From CAYGBM01 sp964348225 (GTDB taxonomy: Bacteria > Patescibacteriota > Minisyncoccia > Minisyncoccales > CG1-02-41-26), in NCBI GenBank assembly GCA_964348225.1, contig CAYGBM010000046.1, forward strand, positions 1-58,620: 58,620 nt of DNA, given 5' to 3'. How positions within the stretch are numbered: the stretch's first letter is position 1; each line of letters begins with the position of its first letter. Positions 1 through 7,293 of this stretch are shown here, piece after piece. The position numbers and the translations under genes are program-made. Below the pieces are notes generated by a model. That model had not been told where the DNA came from. It did no database searches and saw nothing but the letters and a program-made list of their open reading frames with translations.

Positions 1-97
1 TAATGCCCCTGGGTTATCCTGGCGATAGACCTGGAAAAAAATCACGAAAATCCCTTGATGACATAATTTGCTTTGACGAATTTCATATCTGAGGAAT

Positions 98-145
98 TCC
101 AAAATTAGCTTTTTCAGAAAGAGAAAATTAATTTTGGAGTTTTTA
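98..145 (+). terminator. intrinsic terminator of an upstream gene
   Basis: A 10-bp perfect stem (TCCAAAATTA at 98-107 with TAATTTTGGA at 129-138) is followed by GTTTTT. It would end transcription coming from left of the window. Confidence 0.65.
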
Positions 146-147
146 AA

Positions 148-169
148 TAGCACAGGTAAGCCTGTGCTA
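148..169. repeat. short perfect hairpin in the leader of the first genes
   Basis: An inverted repeat of 9 bp with a TAAG loop (TAGCACAGG / CCTGTGCTA). It lies directly after the terminator and 38 nt before the first small ORF. No U-run follows, so it is not an obvious terminator and may be a leader hairpin. Confidence 0.5.
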
Positions 170-206
170 ACTTTGTGCGGCTCATTAAAAAGGAGGTATG
201 AACAGA

Positions 207-332
207 ATGTGGAAACCTTGGATTTCTCCGAAAAGGATCGTGGTGCGGATTATCCGTATAGTCGAAGGCAGACAAGAAGTAAAGAGAGAAATACTGTTTG
301 CTGGTGAACAGATTTATTCTTTAATGGATTGA
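207..332 (+). CDS. small basic hypothetical protein (41 aa)
   Basis: A short ORF beginning MWKPWISPKRIVVRIIRI and rich in Arg/Lys. An AAAAAGGAGG Shine-Dalgarno at 187-196 lies 10 nt before the ATG at 207. An ATG at 198 is only 1 nt from the SD and is less likely. The stop at 330-332 is followed at once by the SD of the next gene, so the two look like a bicistron. No family is recognised. It is supported by the strong ribosome binding site and tight coupling only. Confidence 0.5.
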   Translation: MWKPWISPKRIVVRIIRIVEGRQEVKREILFAGEQIYSLMD

Positions 333-349
333 AAAGGAGGAACAAGAAA

Positions 350-820
350 ATGAAAGCTGCTTTAGTTTCAATTGACGAACAGACTGAAATGCAAATTGAG
401 GTAGTGAGATCGATAATAAGTAATGGAAGTTCTATATCTATACTAAGAGATCTTCTTGGAAAAGCAGAAGAATGGAATAGTACGATAGTGCTGACTTCCT
501 TTTATGGCCAGTTTTGTGTTGGTTCAGGGGCAATCTTTTTCCAGGAAGAAAGTTTGGTGGCAGAACCATTCTGGATTACCACAGATGTTCTGGGTAGTAT
601 CAGTAGGATTGGAACGCCCCTTGCCAGCCTGTCCTATATGCCTCAAAGAATACCTAAGGTCATAGGGGACTACTTCGTGAATGCAAATCCTGCAATACAG
701 GTAGAGGAAGCTTTTGAATGTCATTTACCCAGAAGATTCAGGCAGCGTATATCCGTGGTTCCACTATCCAAAAGAGAAGAGGAAGAGGGCGTGTTAGAAG
801 AGAGTTATGCTTTTATCTGA
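350..820 (+). CDS. hypothetical protein (156 aa)
   Basis: Starts at ATG 350, placed 9 nt after AAGGAGG (334-340); an in-frame TTG at 329 overlaps the SD and is rejected. The protein has mixed alpha/beta character with a hydrophobic middle and an acidic tail. It has no signal peptide, membrane segment or recognised motif. It lies 17 nt after the 41-aa ORF, probably in the same operon, and is closed by the terminator at 865-900. Like other SD-led genes here it forms a self-contained unit. Function unknown. Confidence 0.7.
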   Translation: MKAALVSIDEQTEMQIEVVRSIISNGSSISILRDLLGKAEEWNSTIVLTSFYGQFCVGSGAIFFQEESLVAEPFWITTDVLGSISRIGTPLASLSYMPQRIPKVIGDYFVNANPAIQVEEAFECHLPRRFRQRISVVPLSKREEEEGVLEESYAFI

Positions 821-864
821 GGAGGGAATGTATGATTCAGTTATATCTCCCGAAAAAGGAGAAT

Positions 865-900
865 CCCGCAAGCTTGTTTTCATCTTGCGGGTGTTATTTT
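865..900 (+). terminator. intrinsic terminator
   Basis: Perfect 8-bp stem CCCGCAAG (865-872) / CTTGCGGG (884-891) followed by TGTTATTTT. It ends the small SD-led unit before ychF. Confidence 0.75.
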
Positions 901-941
901 ATATTGCTAAAAAGTGGGATGCAATATAGAATAGAATTAGT

Positions 942-2033
942 ATGTCATTGTCTGTTGGAATTGTGGGGCTGCCTAATGTGGGTAAATCCACTTTGTTTAA
1001 GGCATTAACCAAAAAAGCGGTTGATATCTCTAATTATCCTTTTTGTACTATTGAGCCTAACATAGGCATTGTTGAGGTGCCTGATGAGAAATTAGACAAG
1101 TTAATTGAAATTTCACAGGCAAAAAAGGTCGTGCCATCTATTATCAAGTTTGTTGATGTAGCAGGGCTTGTGAAGGGGGCTGCTAAGGGAGAGGGTTTGG
1201 GCAACCAGTTTTTAGCCCATTTAAGAGAAGCAGATGCTTTATTGCAGATTGTCAGATGCTTCTGCGATGAAAACATAGCCCATGTTAATGGAACAATTAA
1301 TCCTAAAAGAGACATAGAAACAGTTGAAAGCGAACTGATTCTTAAAGATTTAGAAACAGTTGAAAAAAGAATGCAAAAGATTGAGAGAGATGTGAAACAA
1401 GGAAGCAAAGAGGCGAAAATGGAAACAGAGGTTTTAGAGGGGGTTAAAATAGAGCTTGAGAAAGGGAATTCAGCCAGAATTTTTTTTAGCAACTTGGGAG
1501 AAATGGAAGAAGGTAAGAAAAAGCTCATCAGCAACCTTTTTTTGCTTACAATTAAGCCTCAAATCTATCTTTTGAATTGCACTGAACGTGCGGATAATGG
1601 AAAGGTTCAAGAAGACTTGAAAAAAGAATTGGAAAAAGGAGAAAACGATGTGCTCCCCCTGGATTTACGGAATGAGTTAGATAAATCAGAGCTAACAGAG
1701 GAGGAAAGAAAAGAGCTTGGCTTGGAAATTCCAGAAATTGACAAACTGGTTAAAAAATGTTACAAAATACTTGAGCTTATCACTTTTTTTACAATTGTAG
1801 GAAAAGAAGAAACAAGGGCTTGGTCTATCAAAAGAGGCAGCACGGTTTGGCAGGGGGCTGGCAAGGTGCATAGCGATTTTCAAGAAAAGTTTATAAGAGC
1901 AGAGGTTATTAACTGGCAAGAACTTCTTAGGGTTGGTGGCTGGAAAAAAGCAGGGGAGGCAGGGCTTTTGAAAACTGTGAGCAAAGATTATATTTTAAAA
2001 GATGGCGATGTTGTTGAGATAAAACATAATTAA
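942..2033 (+). CDS. ychF: redox-regulated ATPase YchF / Obg-like ATPase
   Basis: A cytosolic P-loop NTPase of the Obg/HAS family; the family prefers ATP over GTP and associates with ribosomes. The G1 loop GLPNVGKST lies at about residues 9-17 and the G3 motif DVAGLVKGA at about 64-72. A coiled-coil insertion follows, then the C-terminal TGS-type end (RAWSIKRGSTVWQGAGK... YILKDGDVVEIKHN). At 363 aa it is full length. No Shine-Dalgarno is seen; the start is the ATG directly before SLSVGIVGLPNVG, as in the family. The next gene starts 6 nt downstream, suggesting an operon with the genes to 4686. Confidence 0.96.
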   Translation: MSLSVGIVGLPNVGKSTLFKALTKKAVDISNYPFCTIEPNIGIVEVPDEKLDKLIEISQAKKVVPSIIKFVDVAGLVKGAAKGEGLGNQFLAHLREADALLQIVRCFCDENIAHVNGTINPKRDIETVESELILKDLETVEKRMQKIERDVKQGSKEAKMETEVLEGVKIELEKGNSARIFFSNLGEMEEGKKKLISNLFLLTIKPQIYLLNCTERADNGKVQEDLKKELEKGENDVLPLDLRNELDKSELTEEERKELGLEIPEIDKLVKKCYKILELITFFTIVGKEETRAWSIKRGSTVWQGAGKVHSDFQEKFIRAEVINWQELLRVGGWKKAGEAGLLKTVSKDYILKDGDVVEIKHN

Positions 2034-2038
2034 AAAAT

Positions 2039-2353
2039 ATGTGGGCTCTCTTGCTATTAGCGGGATTCTTTGGAGGGGTAATTAGAGGATTGGTTGGCTT
2101 TATTAAGCATCAGTTTTCTTACAAGAATGTGCCTTTTAATATCACGTATTTCTTGGGAATGTCTTTTCTTTCTGGAATAATTGGTTTGATGACAGCTGGT
2201 GCTGTTAGAGCAATGGGCTTTAGCTACGAAGGCTTTTTTACCCCAGCTTTAAGCTTTATTGTGGGGTATGCTGGTGGTGATTTTCTGGAAAATATCTATA
2301 AGATAATTGTTAAAAAATCCTCGCTTTATCCTTTATCAAGTGAGAAAAAATAA
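2039..2353 (+). CDS. small membrane protein (104 aa)
   Basis: Three hydrophobic, glycine-rich segments (about residues 2-20, 38-60 and 64-80) suggest an inner-membrane protein. The tail is short and charged (SSEKK). It lies 6 nt after ychF and 27 nt before pcm, in the same direction. I do not recognise the family. Function unknown. Confidence 0.75.
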   Translation: MWALLLLAGFFGGVIRGLVGFIKHQFSYKNVPFNITYFLGMSFLSGIIGLMTAGAVRAMGFSYEGFFTPALSFIVGYAGGDFLENIYKIIVKKSSLYPLSSEKK

Positions 2354-2379
2354 TTAGTTGTTTTTTATAAGTTGTTTTA

Positions 2380-3024
2380 ATGAGAACTTTTATTGATGAT
2401 TTAATTGAAGAAGGGTGGCTGAAAACGCCAAGAATTATTGAGGCTTTCAATAAAGTTAGAAGGCGTGATTTTGTGCCCCAAGATATGAAGGACATGGCTG
2501 ATTTTAATGAGGCTTTGCCGATTGGTCATGGCCAGACAATTTCCCAGCCCTTGGTGGTGGCTTTTATGCTGGAGCTTTTGGAGCCAAAGCCTGGTGAGAA
2601 GATTTTAGATGTTGGCTCTGGTTCTGGCTGGACAGCAGCTCTTTTATCTGAAATTGTAGGGCAGGAAGGCAAGGTAATTGCTGTTGAGGTGGTGCCAGAA
2701 TTAAAAGAGTTTGGAGAGAAAAACACAGCAAAATATAACTATCTAGAAAAAGGCATAGCTGAATTCATCTGTGCCGATGGTTCCAAAGGCTATCCTGAAT
2801 ATGCCAAACGTCCCGAGCTTGCTGAAGGGTTTGACAAAATATTGGCTTCAGCTGAAGCAAAAGAAGTGCCCCAAGCCTGGAAGAACCAATTAAGGGTTGG
2901 AGGAAGAATAGTAACGCCAATAGGCTCTTCAATTTGGTTATTCAAGAAAGCGTCCAAGGAAGACTTTAAATCAAGGGCTTACCCTGGTTTTGTCTTTGTG
3001 CCTTTGATAGAAAAAAATAAGTAA
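2380..3024 (+). CDS. pcm: protein-L-isoaspartate O-methyltransferase
   Basis: A SAM-dependent methyltransferase that repairs isoaspartyl residues in damaged proteins. The family pattern is clear: an N-terminal RRDFVP-type segment (residues 28-33), GHGQTISQPLVVAFMLELL before the fold, motif I DVGSGSGWTAALL near residue 80, and a C-terminal GGRIVTPIG near 185. At 214 aa it has the usual length. No SD precedes the ATG. It sits in the ychF-pfpI operon, 9 nt before mltG. Confidence 0.92.
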   Translation: MRTFIDDLIEEGWLKTPRIIEAFNKVRRRDFVPQDMKDMADFNEALPIGHGQTISQPLVVAFMLELLEPKPGEKILDVGSGSGWTAALLSEIVGQEGKVIAVEVVPELKEFGEKNTAKYNYLEKGIAEFICADGSKGYPEYAKRPELAEGFDKILASAEAKEVPQAWKNQLRVGGRIVTPIGSSIWLFKKASKEDFKSRAYPGFVFVPLIEKNK

Positions 3025-3033
3025 AACAAAGAC

Positions 3034-4134
3034 ATGGAAGAAACCATATCAGAACAAACGAAAATGGAGATAAAAAAGAGCAAAAAAAGAACTAAAGGCA
3101 AAAAGAGGGTGCTTTATCTTTTGATTATTGTGGTACTGTTGATTATTTTGTGGGCATCGTATGGCATTTATTGGCCTCCTGCAATAAGTGAACCACCCAG
3201 TCAAATTATCATTATTGAAAAGGGGCAGGGTTTAGGTGAAATAGCTGAAAATCTAAAAGAAGCAGGGGTGATTCAATCCGAGTTTCTCTTTAAAGTTTAC
3301 ACGGTATTGAAGGGGAAACAAAACCAACTTAAGGCTGGCATATACGATATTTGGAGTGATAAAAACATACCAGCGATTCTGGATATCATAGTTCAAGGAA
3401 GCACAGCAAAAGAAAAAATCACCATTATAGAGGGCTGGAACCTGAGAAACATTGGCTGGGATTTTGAGAATAAGGGAATGTTCCAGGCTGAAGAGATTTT
3501 TGAGGTGGCTGGTTTTCCTGGTGTTGACTATTCTGAATCAGAAGATGTTCCAGAACCAAAAGATTTCTCTGATGAGTTCACTTTTTTAAAAGAAAAGCCA
3601 GCTAATATTAGTTTAGAAGGCTATCTTTTTCCAGATACTTATGAGATTGAAAGAAACGAGACAGTGGAGCAAATCATCAAGAGATTTCTGCAAAACTTTG
3701 ACAAAAAAACCAAGGACTTGAGAGAAGAGGTTGAAAAACAAAACAAAAAGTTCTTTGATCTTCTGGTTATGGCTTCTTTGCTGGAGAAGGAAGTAATAAG
3801 CTATGAAGACAAACAAATAGCTGCTGGTATTTTATGGAAAAGGCTGAGAAACGGCTGGCCCTTGCAGGTTGATGCTTGCTTAACCTATCTTACTGGAAAA
3901 GGGAGTGCTGATTTAACCCAAGAAGACCTTGATATTGAATCTCCATATAATACCTACAAGTATCGTGGTTTACCAATCGGCCCTATCGCTAACCCAGGGC
4001 TTGAAAGTATTAAAGCTGCCCTTTATTATAAAGATAGCCCCTACTGGTTTTATTTAACAACGTTTGAAGGAGAAACGATTTTCAGCAAGAGTCTTCAAGA
4101 GCACGCTGTGAACCGGGCAAAATACTTGAAATAA
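3034..4134 (+). CDS. mltG: endolytic murein transglycosylase MltG (YceG-like)
   Basis: Cleaves nascent glycan strands and sets their length at the inner membrane. A basic cytosolic tail (residues 1-25) is followed by one membrane anchor (about 26-46), a LysM-like segment (GQGLGEIAENLKEAGVI) and the YceG catalytic domain. The presumed catalytic Glu lies in MASLLEKEV; the family signature PLQVDACLTYLTG and LPIGPIANPGLESIKAAL follow, then PYWFYLT. Full length (366 aa). It sits 9 nt after pcm. Confidence 0.95.
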   Translation: MEETISEQTKMEIKKSKKRTKGKKRVLYLLIIVVLLIILWASYGIYWPPAISEPPSQIIIIEKGQGLGEIAENLKEAGVIQSEFLFKVYTVLKGKQNQLKAGIYDIWSDKNIPAILDIIVQGSTAKEKITIIEGWNLRNIGWDFENKGMFQAEEIFEVAGFPGVDYSESEDVPEPKDFSDEFTFLKEKPANISLEGYLFPDTYEIERNETVEQIIKRFLQNFDKKTKDLREEVEKQNKKFFDLLVMASLLEKEVISYEDKQIAAGILWKRLRNGWPLQVDACLTYLTGKGSADLTQEDLDIESPYNTYKYRGLPIGPIANPGLESIKAALYYKDSPYWFYLTTFEGETIFSKSLQEHAVNRAKYLK

Positions 4135-4143
4135 CCTAAAACC

Positions 4144-4686
4144 ATGCCCAACCAATCTCTAAAAAATAAAAAGATTGCCATGATTATTGCTTTTCAGGAT
4201 TTCCGCGATGAGGAGTATTTTATTCCCAAAAGCATCTTTTTGACAGAGGGGGCTCAGGTGATAACAGTTAGCTCCAAAAAAGGCAAAGCCATTGGAAGCT
4301 ATGGTGGGGTAATAGATGTGCAAGCAACCTTTGATGATTTAAATATTGACGAAACCGATGCTTTGGTTTTTGTTGGAGGAAGCGGGGCAGGAAAGTATAT
4401 TGATGATGAAGCCTGTCATCAGCTAGCTAATAATATAATTGATAAAGAAAAAGTTTTAGGAGCTATTTGTATAGCTCCTGCCATTTTAGCTAGAAGCGGT
4501 GTGCTCAAAGGAAAAAAAGCCACGGTTTGGTCAAGCCAGATGGACAAATCAGCTGTTAAGATTTTAAAGGAAGAGGGGGCTAGTTATCAAACAGACGCTG
4601 TAATACGTGATGGAAACATAGTAACAGCCAACGGCCCTTTGGCTGCTAGACGTTTCGCTGAAAGCATTGTCAAGGTCTTAACTTAA
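4144..4686 (+). CDS. DJ-1/PfpI family protein
   Basis: A cytosolic protein with the class I glutamine amidotransferase-like fold; family members include deglycase/glyoxalase and PfpI-type enzymes. The nucleophile-elbow region reads GAICIAPAILARSG, with Cys in the DJ-1 position near residue 107, preceded by ALVFVGGSGA. Length 180 aa is typical. It closes the ychF operon and is followed by the GC-rich hairpin at 4692-4716. Substrate cannot be read from the sequence. Confidence 0.9.
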   Translation: MPNQSLKNKKIAMIIAFQDFRDEEYFIPKSIFLTEGAQVITVSSKKGKAIGSYGGVIDVQATFDDLNIDETDALVFVGGSGAGKYIDDEACHQLANNIIDKEKVLGAICIAPAILARSGVLKGKKATVWSSQMDKSAVKILKEEGASYQTDAVIRDGNIVTANGPLAARRFAESIVKVLT

Positions 4687-4691
4687 CAGAT

Positions 4692-4716
4692 TTGCCCGAG
4701 GACGGGCCTCGGGCAA
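4692..4716 (+). terminator. GC-rich hairpin after the PfpI gene
   Basis: Perfect 10-bp inverted repeat TTGCCCGAGG / CCTCGGGCAA with a 5-nt loop, directly after the stop codon. There is no clear U-run, so it is a probable transcript end or a repeat element. Confidence 0.5.
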
Positions 4717-4721
4717 TTGGC

Positions 4722-4757
4722 TTGACAAGGTTTCTTAAATAAGTAAGATAATATAAT
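4722..4757 (+). promoter_or_regulatory. promoter of the rplJ-rplL unit
   Basis: TTGACA at 4722-4727, with -10 candidates TAAGAT (4744-4749, 16-nt spacer) and GATAAT (4747-4752). It precedes the L10 leader. Confidence 0.5.
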
Positions 4758-4763
4758 CAATAA

Positions 4764-4860
4764 CCGCAGACAGCAGGCAAAAGTGTAAGCCCTGCCCAGG
4801 TAGTAGGTATCAATTCTTTGGAAGAATTTTTGCGATGTCTGTGGTGACAGATATTTTTTA
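4764..4860 (+). ncRNA. ribosomal protein L10 leader
   Basis: The region just before rplJ contains GCAGACAGCAGGC, a GCCCTGCC partner and a downstream TTCTTTGGAAGAA arm. It ends with the hairpin TCTGT-GGTG-ACAGA followed by a U-rich stretch. This matches the general plan of the bacterial L10(L12)4-binding autoregulatory leader as I remember it: a kink-turn region plus an attenuator. A covariance-model search would settle it. Confidence 0.65.
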
Positions 4861-4875
4861 TTATATTTAAAAAGT

Positions 4876-5409
4876 ATGGCAAAAACAAAGGAACAAAAAG
4901 AAAAAATCATTAAAGATTTAGCAGAAAAAATTGGCAAGCAAAAGTCTATTGTTTTTATTGATTTCAGTGGCTTAGATTCTAGCATTCTTTTTCAACTGAG
5001 AAATGAGTTGAAGCAGCTTGATGGCAGGTTGCAGATTGTGAAAAAAACCCTTTTGAAAAAGGCTCTTGAAGGTTTAAAAGATAGGCCTTTTATAGAGAAA
5101 ATTGAAGAAATTGAAGGGCAGCTTGGTTTGGCTTTTGGCTTTAGCGATGAAATAGCTGCTGCTAAGACTTGTTATAAAGTCTCTCAAGAAAATGAAGATC
5201 TAAAGATTTTAGGTGGAATTTTAGGTAAAGATATTTTAACCAAGGAAAAAATTATAGAATTGGCCCAGATTCCATCACAACCAGAGCTTTTAGGAAGGTT
5301 GGTTGGAACCCTGACAGCTCCAATTTCAGGTTTTATGAATACTTTGCGGGGTAATATAAAGAACTTAATCTATGTGCTAAACGCAATTAAATTAAATGCG
5401 ATCAAATAA
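4876..5409 (+). CDS. rplJ: 50S ribosomal protein L10
   Basis: Stalk-base protein that anchors L7/L12 dimers on 23S rRNA. The N-terminal RNA-binding domain (KTKEQKEKIIKDLAEKI... IVFIDFSGL) is typical, and the helical C-terminus (GRLVGTLTAPISGFMNTLRGN) matches the L12-binding spur. 177 aa is normal. No SD; the ATG follows the L10 leader. It forms an operon with rplL, with a palindrome in between. Confidence 0.95.
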   Translation: MAKTKEQKEKIIKDLAEKIGKQKSIVFIDFSGLDSSILFQLRNELKQLDGRLQIVKKTLLKKALEGLKDRPFIEKIEEIEGQLGLAFGFSDEIAAAKTCYKVSQENEDLKILGGILGKDILTKEKIIELAQIPSQPELLGRLVGTLTAPISGFMNTLRGNIKNLIYVLNAIKLNAIK

Positions 5410-5443
5410 ATGAAATCAAAGGTCACGAAAACTAAAAAATAAT

Positions 5444-5483
5444 AATGGTTCAAATCGTAGCGATCGCTATGGATTTAACCATT
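5444..5483. repeat. CGATCG palindrome, copy A
   Basis: A 40-nt interrupted palindrome between rplJ and rplL: outer arms AATGGTT / AACCATT, then AAATC / GATTT, around TAGCGATCGCTA. It belongs to the five-copy family described under findings (others near 6109, 40249, 41027 and 47593). Confidence 0.8.
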
Positions 5484-5500
5484 TAGTTATTGAAATAAAT

Positions 5501-5998
5501 ATGATGACTGAAAAAAAAAAATCCGAAGAAAAACAATCCTCTGATGAGGCTAAAAAAGATAATCCCGCCTCTGCTAAGGCTACGGCGGACAAGGAAGAAG
5601 TGAAGGTGCCAAAGAAGTTCCAAAAGATTGTTGAAGAAATAGAAAAGATGCCAGTTATTGAGCTAGCTGAGTTGGTCAAGATTTTGGAGAAGAAGTTCGG
5701 CGTTTCAGCAGCCCCTCAAGTTGTAGCTCAAGCCCCTGGTGCTACAGCAGTTGGTGCTGGTGAAGCTGCTGAAGAAAAAAGCATTTTCAACATTGAGCTC
5801 AGTGATGTTGGTGGCAAAAAGATTGATGTTATCAAAGTGGTTCGAGACATTACTCAAAAGGGGCTTAAGGAATCAAAGGACTTAGTTGATGCTGCTGCCA
5901 AAGCGCCTCAAATGGTTAGAGAAAATGTTAAAAAAGAAGAGGCAGAAGAAATCAAAAAGAAATTTGAGGCAGCTGGTGCTAAGGTGGAATTGAAATAA
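5501..5998 (+). CDS. rplL: 50S ribosomal protein L7/L12
   Basis: Stalk protein that recruits translation GTPases. The N-terminal dimerisation helix pair (MPVIELAELVKILEKKFGVS, about residues 50-69), an Ala/Gly hinge, and the C-terminal domain (KKIDVIKVVRDITQKGLKESKDLVDAA) are all present. At 165 aa it is longer than the usual ~125 because of an N-terminal extension of about 35 residues. Residues 21-31 of that extension (NPASAKATADK) are encoded by a small palindromic repeat at 5564-5590. ATG at 5501 or 5504; no SD. Confidence 0.95.
   Translation: MMTEKKKSEEKQSSDEAKKDNPASAKATADKEEVKVPKKFQKIVEEIEKMPVIELAELVKILEKKFGVSAAPQVVAQAPGATAVGAGEAAEEKSIFNIELSDVGGKKIDVIKVVRDITQKGLKESKDLVDAAAKAPQMVRENVKKEEAEEIKKKFEAAGAKVELK
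5564..5590. repeat. small palindromic repeat inside rplL
   Basis: CCGCC...GGCGG dyad spanning 5564-5590, in frame in the rplL extension. From memory, GC-rich repeats giving SAKA-type peptides recur in Parcubacteria genomes; this needs a search. Confidence 0.5.
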
Positions 5999-6063
5999 AT
6001 ATAGTTAGTAGTTGGTAGTTAGTATTTGCTAGTGACTAATTGGTAGCGAATAGTAAATGGTGC

Positions 6064-6092
6064 CCCCTCCGTTCATCAACGGAGGGGTTTTG
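6064..6092 (+). terminator. rplL terminator
   Basis: Perfect 10-bp stem CCCCTCCGTT (6064-6073) / AACGGAGGGG (6078-6087) followed by TTTTGTTT. It is preceded at 6001-6060 by a TAGT-rich low-complexity stretch. Confidence 0.85.
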
Positions 6093-6108
6093 TTTCACTG
6101 ACTTTGTT

Positions 6109-6150
6109 TTTTGTTTCAAATCGTGACGATCGGCACGATTTGAAACAAAA
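6109..6150. repeat. CGATCG palindrome, copy B
   Basis: Perfect 17-bp arms (6109-6125 / 6134-6150) around ACGATCGG. It shares GTTTCAAATC / GATTTGAAAC arms with the copy inside recR (47593-47630). Confidence 0.85.
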
Positions 6151-6158
6151 GAATTATA

Positions 6159-6187
6159 TTGACATATGGCTTTTATTTTATTATTGT
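6159..6187 (+). promoter_or_regulatory. promoter of the L7/L12-like gene
   Basis: TTGACA (6159-6164), 17-nt spacer, TATTGT (6182-6187). The 5' leader to 6317 has a short GGCG/CGCC hairpin but no recognised riboswitch. Confidence 0.55.
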
Positions 6188-6317
6188 TTAGGTATTGTGC
6201 AGTTTTAACAACATTCATTGGATTATTGGATTGAAGCTCTTATTGGGTTCTGGCTAGGCGAGGATATTACGCCTGCATAGACCCTCAGGCTATTCGCAAC
6301 AGAAAGAGAGGCTGAAA

Positions 6318-7073
6318 ATGGCTAAGCAAGGAAAAGATATAGGGAAAGATGAAATTATAGAGACTTTAGCTAATATGAGCCTAGTTGAGCTGGGCCAATT
6401 TAGTAAAGATCTCGACAAAGACATGGAAGAGAAGTTTGGCGTTAGCGTCATGACGAAAGACGAGCAAGGTAATCGTGTCTTTCCAGGTGGTGGACAAGTT
6501 GCTTCTACCGAGGCTGTCGAAGACGAAGAAGGGAATGATACAGGAACACGCAGTCTCTGGCTCGTATCGGCGACAGGACAGCTCACCCATATATTAACGG
6601 TAATAAAAGATGTATTAAATATGAGAGGAGAGACTCGAAACTCGCCATTGAGGACTAGAAATGACCTGCTCCAAGACACCAGGGATACAGAACAAGAAGA
6701 GGGGAAACCCCAGTGTCTTATTGAAGAGGTTAACGACGGGGAAATAGAGAAGGCGAGAAAGACTGTAGAAAGCTCCCGTGCAAATTTTATACTCCACGTC
6801 GTTTCAGATTCAACTGGAGAAGTGATTGAGGTTTTAGGTGGTAATGGAACCAAAGCCTCAGGAACTGTTGGCATCAGAATAAAACGGTTCGATGAAGATT
6901 TTAAGTACTCAACACGAGATATCATTCAACAAGCAACAGGAATGAATGGGCGAGACGTCGATGACCTTCTCACAACAGTCTCAGGGGGACAGGCTCAATT
7001 TATCCAAGTCCCAAGGCACAAAGTAGAAGCGGTCAAAAGGCAACTACGAGATGTTTGGGTGGGATTTGATTGA
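6318..7073 (+). CDS. L7/L12-like composite protein (251 aa)
   Basis: Residues 9-44 (KDEIIETLANMSLVELGQFS... EEKFGVS) read like the L7/L12 N-terminal dimerisation domain. Residues about 79-158 and 160-251 each follow the L7/L12 C-terminal pattern: a VIKxV helix, then an EVxxxEIEKARKTVE-type helix and a final strand (ILTVIKDVL ... IEEVNDGEIEKARKTVE; then FIQVPRHKVEAVKRQL). Known: the L12 CTD has a ClpS-like fold that contacts translation factors. Inferred: a duplicated-CTD paralogue. It has its own promoter and an SD (AGAGAGG), and lies downstream of rplL. Which partner it binds is unknown. Confidence 0.6.
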   Translation: MAKQGKDIGKDEIIETLANMSLVELGQFSKDLDKDMEEKFGVSVMTKDEQGNRVFPGGGQVASTEAVEDEEGNDTGTRSLWLVSATGQLTHILTVIKDVLNMRGETRNSPLRTRNDLLQDTRDTEQEEGKPQCLIEEVNDGEIEKARKTVESSRANFILHVVSDSTGEVIEVLGGNGTKASGTVGIRIKRFDEDFKYSTRDIIQQATGMNGRDVDDLLTTVSGGQAQFIQVPRHKVEAVKRQLRDVWVGFD

Positions 7074-7127
7074 ATCACTTGGCCTCCATTAGTTATTTCA
7101 AAAAGTGGCTTGTCGCATAGGATTAGG

Positions 7128-7156
7128 TTGACAAGCTGCTTTTGTTTTGGTATAAT
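7128..7156 (+). promoter_or_regulatory. consensus sigma-70-type promoter
   Basis: TTGACA (7128-7133), 17-nt spacer, TATAAT (7151-7156): a perfect consensus. It drives the 7294-12854 block. Confidence 0.85.
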
Positions 7157-7187
7157 ATTGCATTATTCGTTTAGATAGTTCTAAATG

Positions 7188-7281
7188 AAACTATGCCAAA
7201 TTAATTGGCATAGTTTGGACATTAAGTAATAAATAAGTAATGTTTATGTCTGTAATGACAGGTTTATGTCTGTGAAGACAG
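7188..7281 (+). promoter_or_regulatory. structured 5' leader with tandem repeat
   Basis: Two elements lie between the promoter and the gene at 7294. The first is an 11-bp hairpin, AACTATGCCAA (7189-7199) / TTGGCATAGTT (7205-7215). The second is a tandem 20-bp direct repeat at 7242-7261 and 7262-7281 (GTTTATGTCTGT..), each unit with an internal CTGT/ACAG dyad. It could be an operator or an RNA-binding leader. Confidence 0.5.
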
Positions 7282-7293
7282 AGAGGACTAAAA

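Noticed and set aside
832..1008. ORF after a GAGGAGGG site (MIQLYLPKKENP...)
   Set aside because: It reads through a strong intrinsic terminator and then overlaps the start of ychF in another frame.
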